From Neptuniibacter sp. 1_MG-2023 (GTDB lineage Bacteria; Pseudomonadota; Gammaproteobacteria; Pseudomonadales; Balneatricaceae): DNA of 64,000 nt. The stretch covers positions 1-64,000 of the forward strand of contig NZ_JAUOQR010000001.1 in NCBI RefSeq assembly GCF_030547185.1, in the 5' to 3' direction. Below, piece by piece: positions 50,506 through 60,139 of this stretch. Below the pieces are notes generated by a model. The model was not told the DNA's origin and ran no database searches. It worked only from the letters and a program-made list of their open reading frames with translations. Numbering within the stretch: position 1 is the stretch's first letter; each line of letters begins with the position of its first letter. Both the position numbers and the translations under genes were made by a program.

Positions 50506-52500
50506 CTAAGTGATCACCTGATCACTGCCATTTTTTACTGGCCGTAAAGGTTTACCCACACCATTTTGCATACTATGAAGTTGGTGATAATAGCCCTGCT
50601 GTTTTATTAACTCATCATGATTGCCGGTTTCTACAATTCGTCCCTTATCTATCACAATGATTCGGTCGCATTGGCGTACCGTGCTTAAACGGTGGGCAAT
50701 GATAAATACTGTACGGTTATGACAGATGGCGTGCATATTTTGCTGAATAATGCGTTCAGATTCATAGTCTAAGGCACTGGTTGCTTCGTCAAATAACAAG
50801 ATACGTGGATTAGTAATCAGCGCACGGGCTATAGCGATACGTTGGCGTTGACCACCTGATAAGTTACAGCCATGCTCACCGACTGAATTATCATAGCCTT
50901 CAGGCAGTTCCAGAATAAACTCATGTGCACCTGCAAGTTTTGCTGCTTGAACCACGGCTTCCATCGGAAGGCCGGGGTTTGCCAAAGCGATGTTCTCTCG
51001 AATGCTACGGTTGAATAGAAAGTTTTCTTGTAGCACCACACCTATATTGCGACGTAGCCACGCAGTATCAACCATCGCGAGGTCCACACCATCTATCAGT
51101 ACTCTGCCAGCTTCAGGGACATACATCCGTTGAATTAGCTTGGTGAGAGTGCTTTTTCCTGAACCTGAGCGACCAACAATACCGATCACTTCCCCCGGTT
51201 GTACGTTCAAAGATATTTCATTCAGAATACGTGGGCCATCAGGGCGATAGCGGAAATTTAGATGTTCAAATGTAACCTTGCCTTCCAGCTTAGGTAGCGT
51301 GCTTCGATTAGGGTTATAACCGGGTTCCGTTGGAGTATTGAGGATATCCCCTAACCGTTTAACAGAAATTCCTGCTTGTTGAAAATCCTGCCATAGCTGC
51401 ACAAGCTTAAGGATAGGCCCAGATACTCTTCCCGCAATCATATTAAACGCCACTAATTGACCGACGGTTAATTGCCCATCAATGACAAGATGTGCGCCGT
51501 ACCAAATAATCAGAACGGTGGTTATCTTACTGATAAAACCGGCTATTTGATTAGCCACGTTATTTAAATTCTGGGTTCGGAATGAGGCGGTTACATATTT
51601 AGAAAGCTGATCTTCCCATTTACGTTGCATTTGCGGCTCAACCGACATTGACTTTAAAGTCTCCACACCAGTTACCGCTTCTACGAGAAACGCCTGATTC
51701 TCAGCGCCGTGCTTAAACTTTTCATCTAATCGGTGACGTAAAATGGGTGTAATAAAGATAGAAAGTGCTATATAAAAAGGGATCGTAAGTAAAACAATTA
51801 TTGTGAGGGTTGGGCTGTAAAACCACATCACAGCAAAAAAGACGATGGTAAAAAATAGATCGATAACCAGCGTTAATGCTGTACCCGTTATAAAGTTACG
51901 GATCGTATCAAGTTCCCGAACACGCGCGACACTTTGCCCCACTTGTCGCGATTCAAAATAAGCAAGCGGGAGTGAAACAAGGTGGTTAAATAACCGAGCG
52001 CCTAGTTCGACATCGACTCGGTTGGTGGTATGAGAGAAAACATAATTTCTCAAACCACCCAGTATGGCATCGAATACAGCAATGGCAACAAAGCCAAATG
52101 CGAGCACATCCAACGTGGTAAAACCACGATGTACCAGTACTTTGTCCATGATTACTTGAAAAAATAGCGGAGTAGCTAAGGCAAAAAGTTGTAAGAAAAA
52201 AGAGATAACAAAAACTTCAACAAAAAACTTTTTGTATTTTAATAAAGCAGGGATAAACCATTTTATATCGAATTCTTTGAAGCTAGTTAATATGCCTTCT
52301 CGCTTACTAATAAGAATGGTATCGCCAGACCACATTTCAGAGAGCTCTGATTCACTTAACTGCTCCGGCTTCTGTTTATCGGGGAAAAGAACAAGGACTT
52401 TGCTTTCAGGTGGCTGTGGACCTTCTTCACCATTCTCTATGTCTGACAGGTCAACCGAATAGTTAACCTCTGATGCATGAGCAACATTTAGCGAGGACAA
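50506..52500 (-). CDS. Type I secretion ABC transporter, HlyB family (frameshifted gene, main part)
   Basis: The readable frame holds the membrane domain (WFIPALLKYKKFFVEVF onward, with FFQVIMDKVLVHRGFTTLDV) and the ATPase: Walker A GRSGSGKST, signature LSGGQRQRIAIARAL, Walker B ILLFDEATSALD and the H-loop IAHRLSTV. From its first possible start, TTG 52500, it would be 664 residues. The N-terminal C39-like domain expected in HlyB proteins is encoded immediately upstream, offset by one base, so the intact gene would span 50506-52756. The junction region (about 52463-52500) suggests a single base insertion. It could be a pseudogene, a sequencing error or, less likely, recoding. Confidence 0.85.
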   Translation of the reverse strand: MSSLNVAHASEVNYSVDLSDIENGEEGPQPPESKVLVLFPDKQKPEQLSESELSEMWSGDTILISKREGILTSFKEFDIKWFIPALLKYKKFFVEVFVISFFLQLFALATPLFFQVIMDKVLVHRGFTTLDVLAFGFVAIAVFDAILGGLRNYVFSHTTNRVDVELGARLFNHLVSLPLAYFESRQVGQSVARVRELDTIRNFITGTALTLVIDLFFTIVFFAVMWFYSPTLTIIVLLTIPFYIALSIFITPILRHRLDEKFKHGAENQAFLVEAVTGVETLKSMSVEPQMQRKWEDQLSKYVTASFRTQNLNNVANQIAGFISKITTVLIIWYGAHLVIDGQLTVGQLVAFNMIAGRVSGPILKLVQLWQDFQQAGISVKRLGDILNTPTEPGYNPNRSTLPKLEGKVTFEHLNFRYRPDGPRILNEISLNVQPGEVIGIVGRSGSGKSTLTKLIQRMYVPEAGRVLIDGVDLAMVDTAWLRRNIGVVLQENFLFNRSIRENIALANPGLPMEAVVQAAKLAGAHEFILELPEGYDNSVGEHGCNLSGGQRQRIAIARALITNPRILLFDEATSALDYESERIIQQNMHAICHNRTVFIIAHRLSTVRQCDRIIVIDKGRIVETGNHDELIKQQGYYHQLHSMQNGVGKPLRPVKNGSDQVIT

Positions 52501-52756
52501 AATACTCTCCTGCGTTGGACACTAAAATGGCCGGCAAAACAGCGTTATTCAATTTAGAAAAGGTCAGCGACGATAAGCGAGTTTTGAAACCTAAGGATTT
52601 AGCCGCACGAAGAATTTCCGTAGTTCCAAAAGCCTCCCCCGGCACTCCGAACTGATGCTGTATTTGTGGCGCTTCGGCCGGTAGCTGATGAAAACGAGAG
52701 ATTGCAATTAATGATTGCAAGCCGCTATCTATAGAGGTATCTGCCTGTGATTCCAT
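52463..52756 (-). pseudogene. N-terminal C39-like domain fragment of the HlyB-type transporter
   Basis: A 97-residue fragment from ATG 52756: DSGLQSLIAISRFHQLPAEA (the C39-like domain with Ser replacing the peptidase Cys, as in RTX exporters), EILRAAKSLGFKTRLSSL and LPAILVSNAGEYFVLAK, then a short out-of-frame end and a stop at 52463. The continuation of the domain (KVLVLFPDKQKPEQLSESE, WSG) is in the next frame, within the main transporter ORF. A +1 shift between about 52500 and 52463 rejoins them. Confidence 0.75.
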
Positions 52757-52849
52757 AACGGGCGACAACGAGTCCTTGTTGAAGTAGCCAAGAATTGTAT
52801 ACTGTTTGAATTAGTAGAACAAACAATGATACTAAGCATACAGAGTTTG

Positions 52850-54076
52850 TTACGATCGGGTATTTTCTGATCGCGCCAAAGCAGGCAATGGCCCTTCAAG
52901 CCCCATAGCAAAGCGCATCACTTTATTTCGAGCAGGACTCACTTTACCCGCAATACCTAAACCTAGATTACGCAGTAGTTTTAATGGACCGCTTTGGTTA
53001 CTAAAGACACGATAAAACAGATCCATGGTTTGCATCATAATAAGGTTATGTTGACGGCGTTGTTTTTCGTAATCATTCAATACCTCTAGTTCAGTGATAT
53101 CTTCACCCGTCTTAGCAGCAACAAGCAGTGTTTCAGCGAGTGCAGCAGCGTCTAACAAACCTATGTTAACGCCCTGGCCTGCAAGCGGGTGGATCATATG
53201 GGCAGCATCACCTGCTAAGGCAACACCTTCAAGTACATACTGCTGTGCGTGCTGTCGTCTTAATGGAAAAGCACCACGTCCTAAGAGTTGATCTATATTC
53301 CCTAAACAGTCAGGAAAGACCGATGTTAATTCAGCCATAAAGCGATCATCAGGCAATGCCATTAACCGTTTTATCTCATCTGGGGTGTTATACCAAACCA
53401 GAGATGCGTGATTGCCAGACAATGGTAGAAACGCTAAAGGTCCAGTAGGAGTAAATTGCTGCCAAGTGATATCTTGTTGCGGATAGTGGGTTGTAACTGA
53501 GGCAACTAATGCACTTTGCTCATAATCCCACTTATTAACGCCAATACCTGCCGCTGAACGTACCTTTGACTCACCACCATCGGCCGCAACCAGAAGCCTT
53601 GCTATAATTTCCCGATCATTATCTAAACGAATGATGCTGCTACCAGGAGAGTAATCAATCTCCTGAATACCTGCAGGGCAGATAAGGTCGATATTATCAA
53701 ACTGCTGCAAACGCTCTAGCAAAGCTAATTGAATGATACGATTTTCTACAATATGGCCTAGGTAATCACAGCCAATATGATCTGAAACGAACTCTGTAGC
53801 AGCCTTCTCTTCACTCGCCTCCCACACTTTCATACGACGATAAGGACAACTACGGCGCGATAATATACCTTCCCAGACTCCAACCTTCTGTAAGATATTT
53901 TGAGACGCTACACTAATAGCTGAAACACGTAGATCGTGTGGCTGCTCACTATCAAACTCCGCAGGGTAGTGATTTTCAAGAACCGCCACAGATAGATTAC
54001 TACCACCTAAGGCACAAGCGATTGTCGCACCAACCATGCCACCGCCTACTATCACAACGTCATATCGAGTCTTCAT
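52850..54076 (-). CDS. ubiF: Ubiquinone biosynthesis FAD-dependent hydroxylase, UbiF-like
   Basis: A 408-residue UbiH/UbiF/COQ6 family monooxygenase: N-terminal YDVVIVGGGMVGATIACAL, the SAISVASQNILQKVGVWEGI and PYRRMKVWEAS blocks typical of UbiF, and the FAD/ribityl motif GDAAHMIHPLAGQGVNIGLLD. It adds a ring hydroxyl in ubiquinone synthesis. ATG 54076 is used; an upstream TTG/GTG in frame would add about 15 poorly conserved residues. UbiF versus UbiH is decided on the PYRRMKVW block only. Confidence 0.87.
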   Translation of the reverse strand: MKTRYDVVIVGGGMVGATIACALGGSNLSVAVLENHYPAEFDSEQPHDLRVSAISVASQNILQKVGVWEGILSRRSCPYRRMKVWEASEEKAATEFVSDHIGCDYLGHIVENRIIQLALLERLQQFDNIDLICPAGIQEIDYSPGSSIIRLDNDREIIARLLVAADGGESKVRSAAGIGVNKWDYEQSALVASVTTHYPQQDITWQQFTPTGPLAFLPLSGNHASLVWYNTPDEIKRLMALPDDRFMAELTSVFPDCLGNIDQLLGRGAFPLRRQHAQQYVLEGVALAGDAAHMIHPLAGQGVNIGLLDAAALAETLLVAAKTGEDITELEVLNDYEKQRRQHNLIMMQTMDLFYRVFSNQSGPLKLLRNLGLGIAGKVSPARNKVMRFAMGLEGPLPALARSENTRS

Positions 54077-54303
54077 CTTTTCTACCAAATCATCGTTAAA
54101 TGCAGACACGAGTATACGCAAAAAAAATACTGACTTCTTGAAAAGGAGCCGGAAAATAATGAATCTTCTAAGCTATCCCTTTTTCACCTCAAGCTTTATA
54201 AATAATTCTGTCCTTAAAGACGATTTACGACGCTTTTTTCTCCGAAGCAGACGAATTTGATTTATAATCCACTTATCTTTAATTCTTTCCAAATGAGCTT
54301 ACT

Positions 54304-55680
54304 GTGTCCAATACCCCTTTCTCCAGTTTAGACCTGCCCCAATCGATGCTTGCCAACTTAGATAGCTTGGGTTATCAACATATGACCGCAATTCAAGAGC
54401 AAGCACTACCAGAACTTCTTGCCGGTAAGGATCTAATAGCCAAAGCCAAGACTGGCAGTGGTAAAACAGCTGTTTTCGGTATTGGCACGCTACTAAAACT
54501 CAAGACAAAGAACTTTGCCACACAATCACTAGTGCTTTGCCCTACCCGTGAGCTTGCCACCCAAGTCGCTAACGAGTTGCGTAAACTTGCACGCTTTACA
54601 GAGAATGTGAAGATTTTAACTTTATGTGGCGGGCAGTCTATCGGGCCACAGATTGGCTCTTTAGAGCATGGTGCTCACATTGTTGTAGGCACGCCAGGAC
54701 GCATCAAAGATCACCTTCGCAAGAAAACCTTACGCTTAGAGCAAGTCCATACAGTTGTCTTAGATGAAGCCGACCGTATGCTCGATATGGGCTTTGCAGA
54801 CGATATTAGGGATATCATCTCCCATGCACCCAAAAAGCGCCAAACACTACTCTTCTCTGCGACCTACCCTAAATCAATCGCTAAACTTAGCGCTGATATT
54901 CTAGTAGACCCTGTGACAGTTGAAGTTGAATCAACCCATAGCCAAAACCAAATTGAGCAATATTTCTTTGAGATTAACAAAGAAAATAAACTCAATAATC
55001 TGACAGATATTATCAGTAACTATCAACCTGAGTTTGCAGTAATTTTCTGTAATATGAAGCAAACCTGTAACGATGTTCAACAACACCTAAAAGCGATGGG
55101 CTATAGCGCTAGAGCGATCCACGGCGATTTGGAACAACGAGAGCGTGACCAAGTGCTTATGCAGTTTGCCAATCGCAGCTGTTCATTCTTGATTGCAACG
55201 GATGTGGCCGCACGTGGCCTTGATATTGACGAGTTACCCTGTGTAATAAACTATGACATCACCCGCGATGCTGAGGTACACACCCATCGTATTGGCCGTA
55301 CTGGTCGTGCAGGAAAACAGGGGATCGCCCTCAACCTTTATCAGCCATCAGAAGCCTATAAAGTAGCGGCAATTGAGACATATCTAAAGACTGAATTCAG
55401 TGTGACGCCTTTACCTACCGCCAAAGCAGACTTTGTTCCTAGCAAGCCTCCCATGACGACACTTTCTATTGCGGGCGGTAAAAAAGACAAAGTACGCCCA
55501 GGCGATATTCTCGGTGCTCTGACCGGTGATGCCGGTATTGATGGCAGCCAAGTCGGTAAGATTAACGTACTAGATTATGTCGCTTACGTTGCTGTTGATG
55601 CTAAAGTGGCTCGATCTGCAGTAGAGAGCTTAAATAAAGGCAAAATTAAAGGTCGTAAATTTAATACTCGCCGCCTTTAA
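54304..55680 (+). CDS. dbpA: ATP-dependent RNA helicase DbpA
   Basis: A 458-residue DEAD-box helicase: Q-motif region, AKTGSGKTAVFGIG (motif I), PTRELATQV, VLDEADRMLDMGF (DEAD), LLFSATYP (SAT) and HRIGRTGRAGKQG (VI). The C-terminal RNA-binding domain (KKDKVRPGDILGALTGDAGI, IKGRKFNTRRL) is the DbpA type that docks on 23S rRNA hairpin 92. Start GTG 54304. Its stop overlaps by four bases that of the convergent glycosyltransferase gene. Confidence 0.94.
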   Translation: MSNTPFSSLDLPQSMLANLDSLGYQHMTAIQEQALPELLAGKDLIAKAKTGSGKTAVFGIGTLLKLKTKNFATQSLVLCPTRELATQVANELRKLARFTENVKILTLCGGQSIGPQIGSLEHGAHIVVGTPGRIKDHLRKKTLRLEQVHTVVLDEADRMLDMGFADDIRDIISHAPKKRQTLLFSATYPKSIAKLSADILVDPVTVEVESTHSQNQIEQYFFEINKENKLNNLTDIISNYQPEFAVIFCNMKQTCNDVQQHLKAMGYSARAIHGDLEQRERDQVLMQFANRSCSFLIATDVAARGLDIDELPCVINYDITRDAEVHTHRIGRTGRAGKQGIALNLYQPSEAYKVAAIETYLKTEFSVTPLPTAKADFVPSKPPMTTLSIAGGKKDKVRPGDILGALTGDAGIDGSQVGKINVLDYVAYVAVDAKVARSAVESLNKGKIKGRKFNTRRL

Positions 55681-56771
55681 TTAACCAGATTACCTGATGC
55701 AACCTGCTGAATAATACGACGGTAATGGTCCGCCATTACCGTCCAGTTCAAATGAGAGACATCGACACATTCAAGCCCGCTCCCAGCTTTCTTATAATCA
55801 ATCAATTGCTTTAAAAAAAGCGCAAGCGTCTCAGCCTCGTCCTCTCCACTATAGCGACAGCTTTCAGGGAACAGTTCGGTATAAGCGAGCCTATCAGGGA
55901 CAACAGGAAGCGCACCTGCAGCCGCACCTTCAAGTACAGCAATACCTTGATAATCATGTAAGGCCGTTGATAGAACCACATCAGATTGCTGTAACAACTG
56001 CTGATAAGCCGAGCGCGACTGCATATAGCCCCAATGCCCTATCCTATCAGCCAATAACGCGTTAAGTAGATCGAACTGTTTAGGAATCTTCCGAAACTGC
56101 TGACCAACAATATTGAGCGTAAAATCCACATCAAAATCAGATAACAACCGCATGCTATCTAAGAGTAATTGAGGGTTTTTGTCATACTCCCAACGGTGAT
56201 TCCAAGTAATAGTAAACTCGCCGTTTATAGCAGTACTCGGCAAAAAACTATCATCACTCAAAGGGACAGGCAGCACTGAGGAGCGCTTCCTAATCCTTTC
56301 AATTAAACCTAAAGGCACTTGGTCAGGTAATTTAGCCAGTAAAACTGCCGCGCCTTCTAACATTGTCTTCCGATTATACTCACTGTTGAACAAGCAATAA
56401 TCCGCTGCTAATGCCGTATATAAGTTCAAAATACAGGGTTCTACGCTCTTAAACTCTTTACCTGAACTTGGATAAGCAAATTGATTCTCATGAAAATAAA
56501 CCAAGGTAGGCGTATTAGCCAAAGAGGGAACAAACCCCCGCAAGGAGGATAAGTCGGTCATCGACGTAGCGATCACTAAATCATACGGCTGGGAGAGTGT
56601 TTCATATTCAGAGAAAGCCCAGCTTAAGCTATTCCCTCTCATTCGCCAGCTAAAGTATCGACCCGGTAACTTAAGTACTGTCCATTGATATTCAGATAAG
56701 TGTGTGACCAGTCCTTCTCGCCAATAAACATGACTATCAGCATCATAAGCAGACAATAGTAAAATGCGCAT
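55677..56771 (-). CDS. tRNA-queuosine alpha-mannosyltransferase homologue (DUF3524, GTDC1-like)
   Basis: A 364-residue GT4-type glycosyltransferase with the DUF3524 N-terminus MRILLLSAYDADSHVYWREG, VYFHENQFAYP, WNHRWEYDKNP and a C-terminal VVLSTALHDYQGIAVLEGAAAGA donor-site block. The family includes the enzyme that mannosylates queuosine at position 34 of tRNA-Asp in animals (QTMAN/GTDC1); bacterial homologues are assumed to act similarly. Start ATG 56771 on family grounds; the ribosome site is weak. Confidence 0.88.
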   Translation of the reverse strand: MRILLLSAYDADSHVYWREGLVTHLSEYQWTVLKLPGRYFSWRMRGNSLSWAFSEYETLSQPYDLVIATSMTDLSSLRGFVPSLANTPTLVYFHENQFAYPSSGKEFKSVEPCILNLYTALAADYCLFNSEYNRKTMLEGAAVLLAKLPDQVPLGLIERIRKRSSVLPVPLSDDSFLPSTAINGEFTITWNHRWEYDKNPQLLLDSMRLLSDFDVDFTLNIVGQQFRKIPKQFDLLNALLADRIGHWGYMQSRSAYQQLLQQSDVVLSTALHDYQGIAVLEGAAAGALPVVPDRLAYTELFPESCRYSGEDEAETLALFLKQLIDYKKAGSGLECVDVSHLNWTVMADHYRRIIQQVASGNLVN

Positions 56772-56999
56772 AAATAAACTAGCCAACTCCGTTCGTTAAA
56801 ATGACCGCTGTTAAGTCGTTGGCATTTTACCCCTCCCCCTTTTATTTGCACCCAACCTATAGAGCTAAATGCACCATAAAGTATCAATATACGCGACTTG
56901 TTGAAATTTAATCCCCTTATAGGCAGATAAAATTAATACTTGCTCCAACAAAAAACGGATGACGTTTAAATATTAAGTAAGTAGCAGGAGATAGCAGAG

Positions 57000-57587
57000 A
57001 TGAATACACAACAACTGGATCAACTTGAAAAAGAGATCACTAATAAAGTTAAAGAAGGCGATATTATCTTCATCTCGATTGATAGCTTTCTCTATCGCCA
57101 AGTCGCCAAAGGCACTGGAAGCTGGACCTCACATGTGGGCTTTATTGTCCAAGAAAATAATCAATGGTATGTACTGGAAAGCGCAGTCCCTAAAGTAACA
57201 CGCTGCCCTTTACGCAAGTTTCTTTCTAGAACAACCAATAACGAAGTCAGTGTTATGCGGGTAAAAGAGGGGCTCAATCAAGAGCAGATTGATAAACTAA
57301 AATATGCAGCAGAAGAAAAAATGGGGATTTATTACCACTTAGGTTTTAAATACGATTCAAAGCGTCAGTTTTGCTCAAAGTTTGTCCACCACATATTCAA
57401 GGAGGCCTTAGGGATTGAGATTGGTAAAGTGCAAACGCTAGAAGCCTTGCTACAAGAAAACCCTCAAGCTAGCGTTAACTTCTGGCGCTGCTGGTACTTA
57501 GGCTTTGTTCCTTGGCAGCGAAAAACCATTACACCGGCCAGCCAGCTCAATGATCCTCAACTCAAAACAGTCTTTAGTGCATGTTAA
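57000..57587 (+). CDS. YebB/YiiX-like permuted papain-fold cysteine hydrolase
   Basis: A 195-residue protein of the YiiX/YebB permuted NlpC/P60 group: KEGDIIFISIDSFLYRQVAKG with SWTSHVGFIV (catalytic His region) and KRQFCSKFVHHIF (catalytic Cys region, about residue 123). No signal peptide. Start ATG 57000 with AGGAGA upstream. Lipid or acyl-transfer chemistry is possible in this fold; the substrate is unknown. Confidence 0.85.
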   Translation: MNTQQLDQLEKEITNKVKEGDIIFISIDSFLYRQVAKGTGSWTSHVGFIVQENNQWYVLESAVPKVTRCPLRKFLSRTTNNEVSVMRVKEGLNQEQIDKLKYAAEEKMGIYYHLGFKYDSKRQFCSKFVHHIFKEALGIEIGKVQTLEALLQENPQASVNFWRCWYLGFVPWQRKTITPASQLNDPQLKTVFSAC

Positions 57588-57625
57588 ACCTACGAGCAAA
57601 AAATCAGCGATAGCCTAAACAAAAA

Positions 57626-57648
57626 AACCACCTGAAGGTGGTTTTTTT
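57626..57648. terminator. Bidirectional terminator
   Basis: AACCACC / GGTGGTT arms with a TGAA loop flanked by A- and T-runs; serves the convergent hydrolase and ppiD genes. Confidence 0.9.
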
Positions 57649-57661
57649 ATCTAAAGTAAAA

Positions 57662-59545
57662 TTACAAACGTTCTACTTCAGCTTTCTCTTTTAGTTGAGT
57701 TAGATAATCTTGGTAATCCTGCTGACCTTTACGGTTACTCAGCATCATACTCATATAGCTAATCTCTTCCGGCTTCAGGTCAACATCCGCCTCAGTTACT
57801 TTATCAAGCACTACGATTGATTTGCTACCATCTAGCATATCAACTGCCGCATAGCTCATAGCGTTCTCAGCAGGCTTAGGCAATTTAAATACAGCAGATC
57901 GTAACTCTTGCGGTAAATCCTGTTGAGTACGAGTGACGCCGGCAAGCGTCGTTACCGTGGCACCCGTAGCGACATTCTCTAAGCTATCTCCTTGCTTCAG
58001 TTTAGCGATAAGTTCATCCGCTTGAGCCGCTAAAGCTTGCGCTACCTTTTCATCTAACAACGCTTCTTTAATCATGGCAGCAACTTCTTCAAGTGTTTTC
58101 TCACGAGGTAGCTCATGTTGAACTACTCGTAACACTAGGGCCCGGCCAGAATCTAATTCGATAGGTGTACTATTCAACCCATCTTTAATCAGCTCTTCAT
58201 CAAAGGCGACGCCCAAGACTTTAGGGTTAGCTGTAATTTCATCTTCACTACCCGTGCGGGAGAAAAGCTCTGTCTTTTGAATTTCAAGATCAAGCACTTC
58301 AGAAGGCTCAACCAAATCACCAGAAGAGAAAGATATATCAGCTAAGCGCTCTAACTGAGCTACATATTCTTCCTCAGATAATTGATTTAGCAGATCACTT
58401 GCAAGATCAGCTTTAGCTTTTTCAAAAGAAGGCACTTCAGTTGCTTCAATATCGATAAGCTTAATAATATGGTAACCAAATTCAGTTCTAACAGGCGATG
58501 ATACTTGCCCTTTCTCTAAGGCAAAGAGTGCATTATCAAACTCATCAGAAAATACACCTTTCTCATTAACACCTAAATCACCACCCATTTCAGCGGACGC
58601 AGGGTCATCTGATTCAGTTTTAGCAATAGCCTCAAAAGCCTCACCCGCCGCTATACGTTCAGCAATATTAGCAGCCTTAGCTTTTGCAGCAGCATCATCC
58701 TGCTCATCTGAGATAGCGACGAGAATGTGCGCAGAGTGGCGAAGTTCTTGTGCTTGAAAGGTATCAATTAATAGCTGATAAGCACTTTCTAACTGCTCAT
58801 CCGTCACTGTTATTTCAGTTTCTAACGCGCTACGTTCAAGTAATAAGTACTCTATAGCAACCTGCTCATCAGTTAAGTACTCTGAACGATGCTCATCATA
58901 GTAATCTGCAATTTCTTGATCACTCACATTTAAAGATGAACGAAGTGAGGATGCAGGAAGTGTAAAATATCGTAGATCTCGTGTTTGGCTGTCCAATTGA
59001 GCGATTGAGGTCAACTCAGAAGGGAGAGTAAAAGCAGATAACATAAACGCTGCACGTTCCTGTTCCGTTATCTTGTCTTTACGTATCAAATCACGATACA
59101 TCATCGGTGTCAGACCGGCATTACGTAAAACAGCTTCAAACTGCGCACGATTAAACTGCCCATCCTGTTGAAAATCTGTTGTTGTCAAAATCAGTTGATC
59201 AATCATGTTGTCAGAGAATGTTAATCCCTGATCGCTAGCGGACTGAACAAGAACAGTCTGCTCTATAAGGCCTTCCAGTACCATGTTGCTGATTAAGTTA
59301 TCATCAAGCAACGCTGGATCTGCATCCTCTCCCATCTGGGAAAGCATTTGGCGTTTCTGAAGCTGAACACCTTGAACGAGATCCTGTTGACTAATCTCTT
59401 CGCCATTAACTGTAGCAGGCGCATTGCTGCCCGCAGTTAAACTAACAAGTGATTCAACACCAAATAAAGCAAAAGTAACTGCAATCAAACCAACAATAAT
59501 CTTGGCGATGATTCCTTGGGAGTTATCCCGAATGGACTGTAGCAT
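57662..59545 (-). CDS. ppiD: Periplasmic folding chaperone PpiD (SurA_N/parvulin domains)
   Basis: A 627-residue inner-membrane-anchored chaperone: one N-terminal helix (IIAKIIVGLIAVTFALFGVES, about 13-33), a SurA_N-like domain (about 40-170), one parvulin domain (about 265-370; RHSAHILVAISDEQD, GGDLGVNEKGVF, FGYHIIKLIDI) and a C-terminal SurA-like region. The length matches PpiD. Start ATG 59545. It follows hupB and tRNA-Asp, the usual lon-hupB-ppiD order. Confidence 0.94.
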   Translation of the reverse strand: MLQSIRDNSQGIIAKIIVGLIAVTFALFGVESLVSLTAGSNAPATVNGEEISQQDLVQGVQLQKRQMLSQMGEDADPALLDDNLISNMVLEGLIEQTVLVQSASDQGLTFSDNMIDQLILTTTDFQQDGQFNRAQFEAVLRNAGLTPMMYRDLIRKDKITEQERAAFMLSAFTLPSELTSIAQLDSQTRDLRYFTLPASSLRSSLNVSDQEIADYYDEHRSEYLTDEQVAIEYLLLERSALETEITVTDEQLESAYQLLIDTFQAQELRHSAHILVAISDEQDDAAAKAKAANIAERIAAGEAFEAIAKTESDDPASAEMGGDLGVNEKGVFSDEFDNALFALEKGQVSSPVRTEFGYHIIKLIDIEATEVPSFEKAKADLASDLLNQLSEEEYVAQLERLADISFSSGDLVEPSEVLDLEIQKTELFSRTGSEDEITANPKVLGVAFDEELIKDGLNSTPIELDSGRALVLRVVQHELPREKTLEEVAAMIKEALLDEKVAQALAAQADELIAKLKQGDSLENVATGATVTTLAGVTRTQQDLPQELRSAVFKLPKPAENAMSYAAVDMLDGSKSIVVLDKVTEADVDLKPEEISYMSMMLSNRKGQQDYQDYLTQLKEKAEVERL

Positions 59546-59587
59546 TATGCCTATAAACCCCTGAGCATTTTTTCACACAAAAAAAAA

Positions 59588-59608
59588 GCGCATTCTAAAC
59601 GAATGCGC
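59588..59608 (-). terminator. Terminator after tRNA-Asp
   Basis: GCGCATTC / GAATGCGC arms; leftward it is followed by a long T-run, just before ppiD. Confidence 0.85.
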
Positions 59609-59628
59609 CTTTCTTGATTTCTTTCTGT

Positions 59629-59705
59629 TGGCGGAACGGACGGGACTCGAACCCGCGACCCCCTGCGTGACAGGCAGGTATTCTAACCAACTGAACTACC
59701 GCTCC
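59629..59705 (-). tRNA. tRNA-Asp (anticodon GTC)
   Basis: A 77-base tRNA read on the minus strand: acceptor GGAGCGG pairs with CCGTTCC, the anticodon arm is CCTGC-CTGTCAC-GCAGG with anticodon GTC, the T-arm carries GGTTCGAGTCC, and CCA is encoded. It lies between hupB and ppiD. GTC tRNA-Asp is a queuosine substrate at position 34. Confidence 0.97.
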
Positions 59706-59708
59706 TTA

Positions 59709-59740
59709 AAGTAAGATCGTGACGCGATCAGATCTTACTT
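59709..59740 (-). other. Hairpin at hupB stop, upstream of tRNA-Asp
   Basis: AAGTAAGATC / GATCTTACTT arms (59709-59718, 59731-59740) include the hupB stop codon. There is no T-run. It may be a weak terminator or a processing signal separating hupB mRNA from tRNA-Asp. Confidence 0.45.
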
Positions 59741-60010
59741 ATTAACTGCGTCTTTTAAAGCCTTACCAGGTTTAAAAGTAGGCAGCGTAGCAGCAGCAAT
59801 CTCAATTGGTTTGCCTGTCTGCGGATTGCGACCTGTACGAGCTGCGCGCTCTTTTACAGAAAATGTACCGAAACCTACAAGTGCCACAGAATCTCCGTTC
59901 TGTAATGCACCAGTTACTGCTTCTAGAGTCGCATCAAGTGCACGACCAGCAGCTGCTTTAGGAATATCGGCTGAAGCTGCGATAGCGTCGATCAGTTCAG
60001 ACTTATTCAC
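59735..60010 (-). CDS. hupB: DNA-binding protein HU-beta
   Basis: A 91-residue histone-like nucleoid protein: [20 protein letters not shown] opening, [20 protein letters not shown] (DNA-binding arm with the conserved RxGRNPQTG) and [15 protein letters not shown] ending. GTG 60010 is fixed by AGGGGAA just upstream; longer in-frame readings have no support. It lies between lon and tRNA-Asp, as in many gammaproteobacteria. Confidence 0.96.
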   Translation of the reverse strand: MNKSELIDAIAASADIPKAAAGRALDATLEAVTGALQNGDSVALVGFGTFSVKERAARTGRNPQTGKPIEIAAATLPTFKPGKALKDAVNK

Positions 60011-60139
60011 ATTGTTCCCCTTTAATAGATCGTTATTTTTAATTTTCGTAATCCATGCCCAGCAAGATGGTAAGCATTTATACCAAGTGGTAGAAAGCGG
60101 TGTCAAGACAACTTGTGCACCTTTCTCCCCTTATGAACT

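Noticed and set aside
52463-52500. Programmed frameshifting in the HlyB-type gene
   Set aside because: No recognisable slippery heptamer, internal Shine-Dalgarno or downstream pseudoknot; a mutation or sequence error is simpler.
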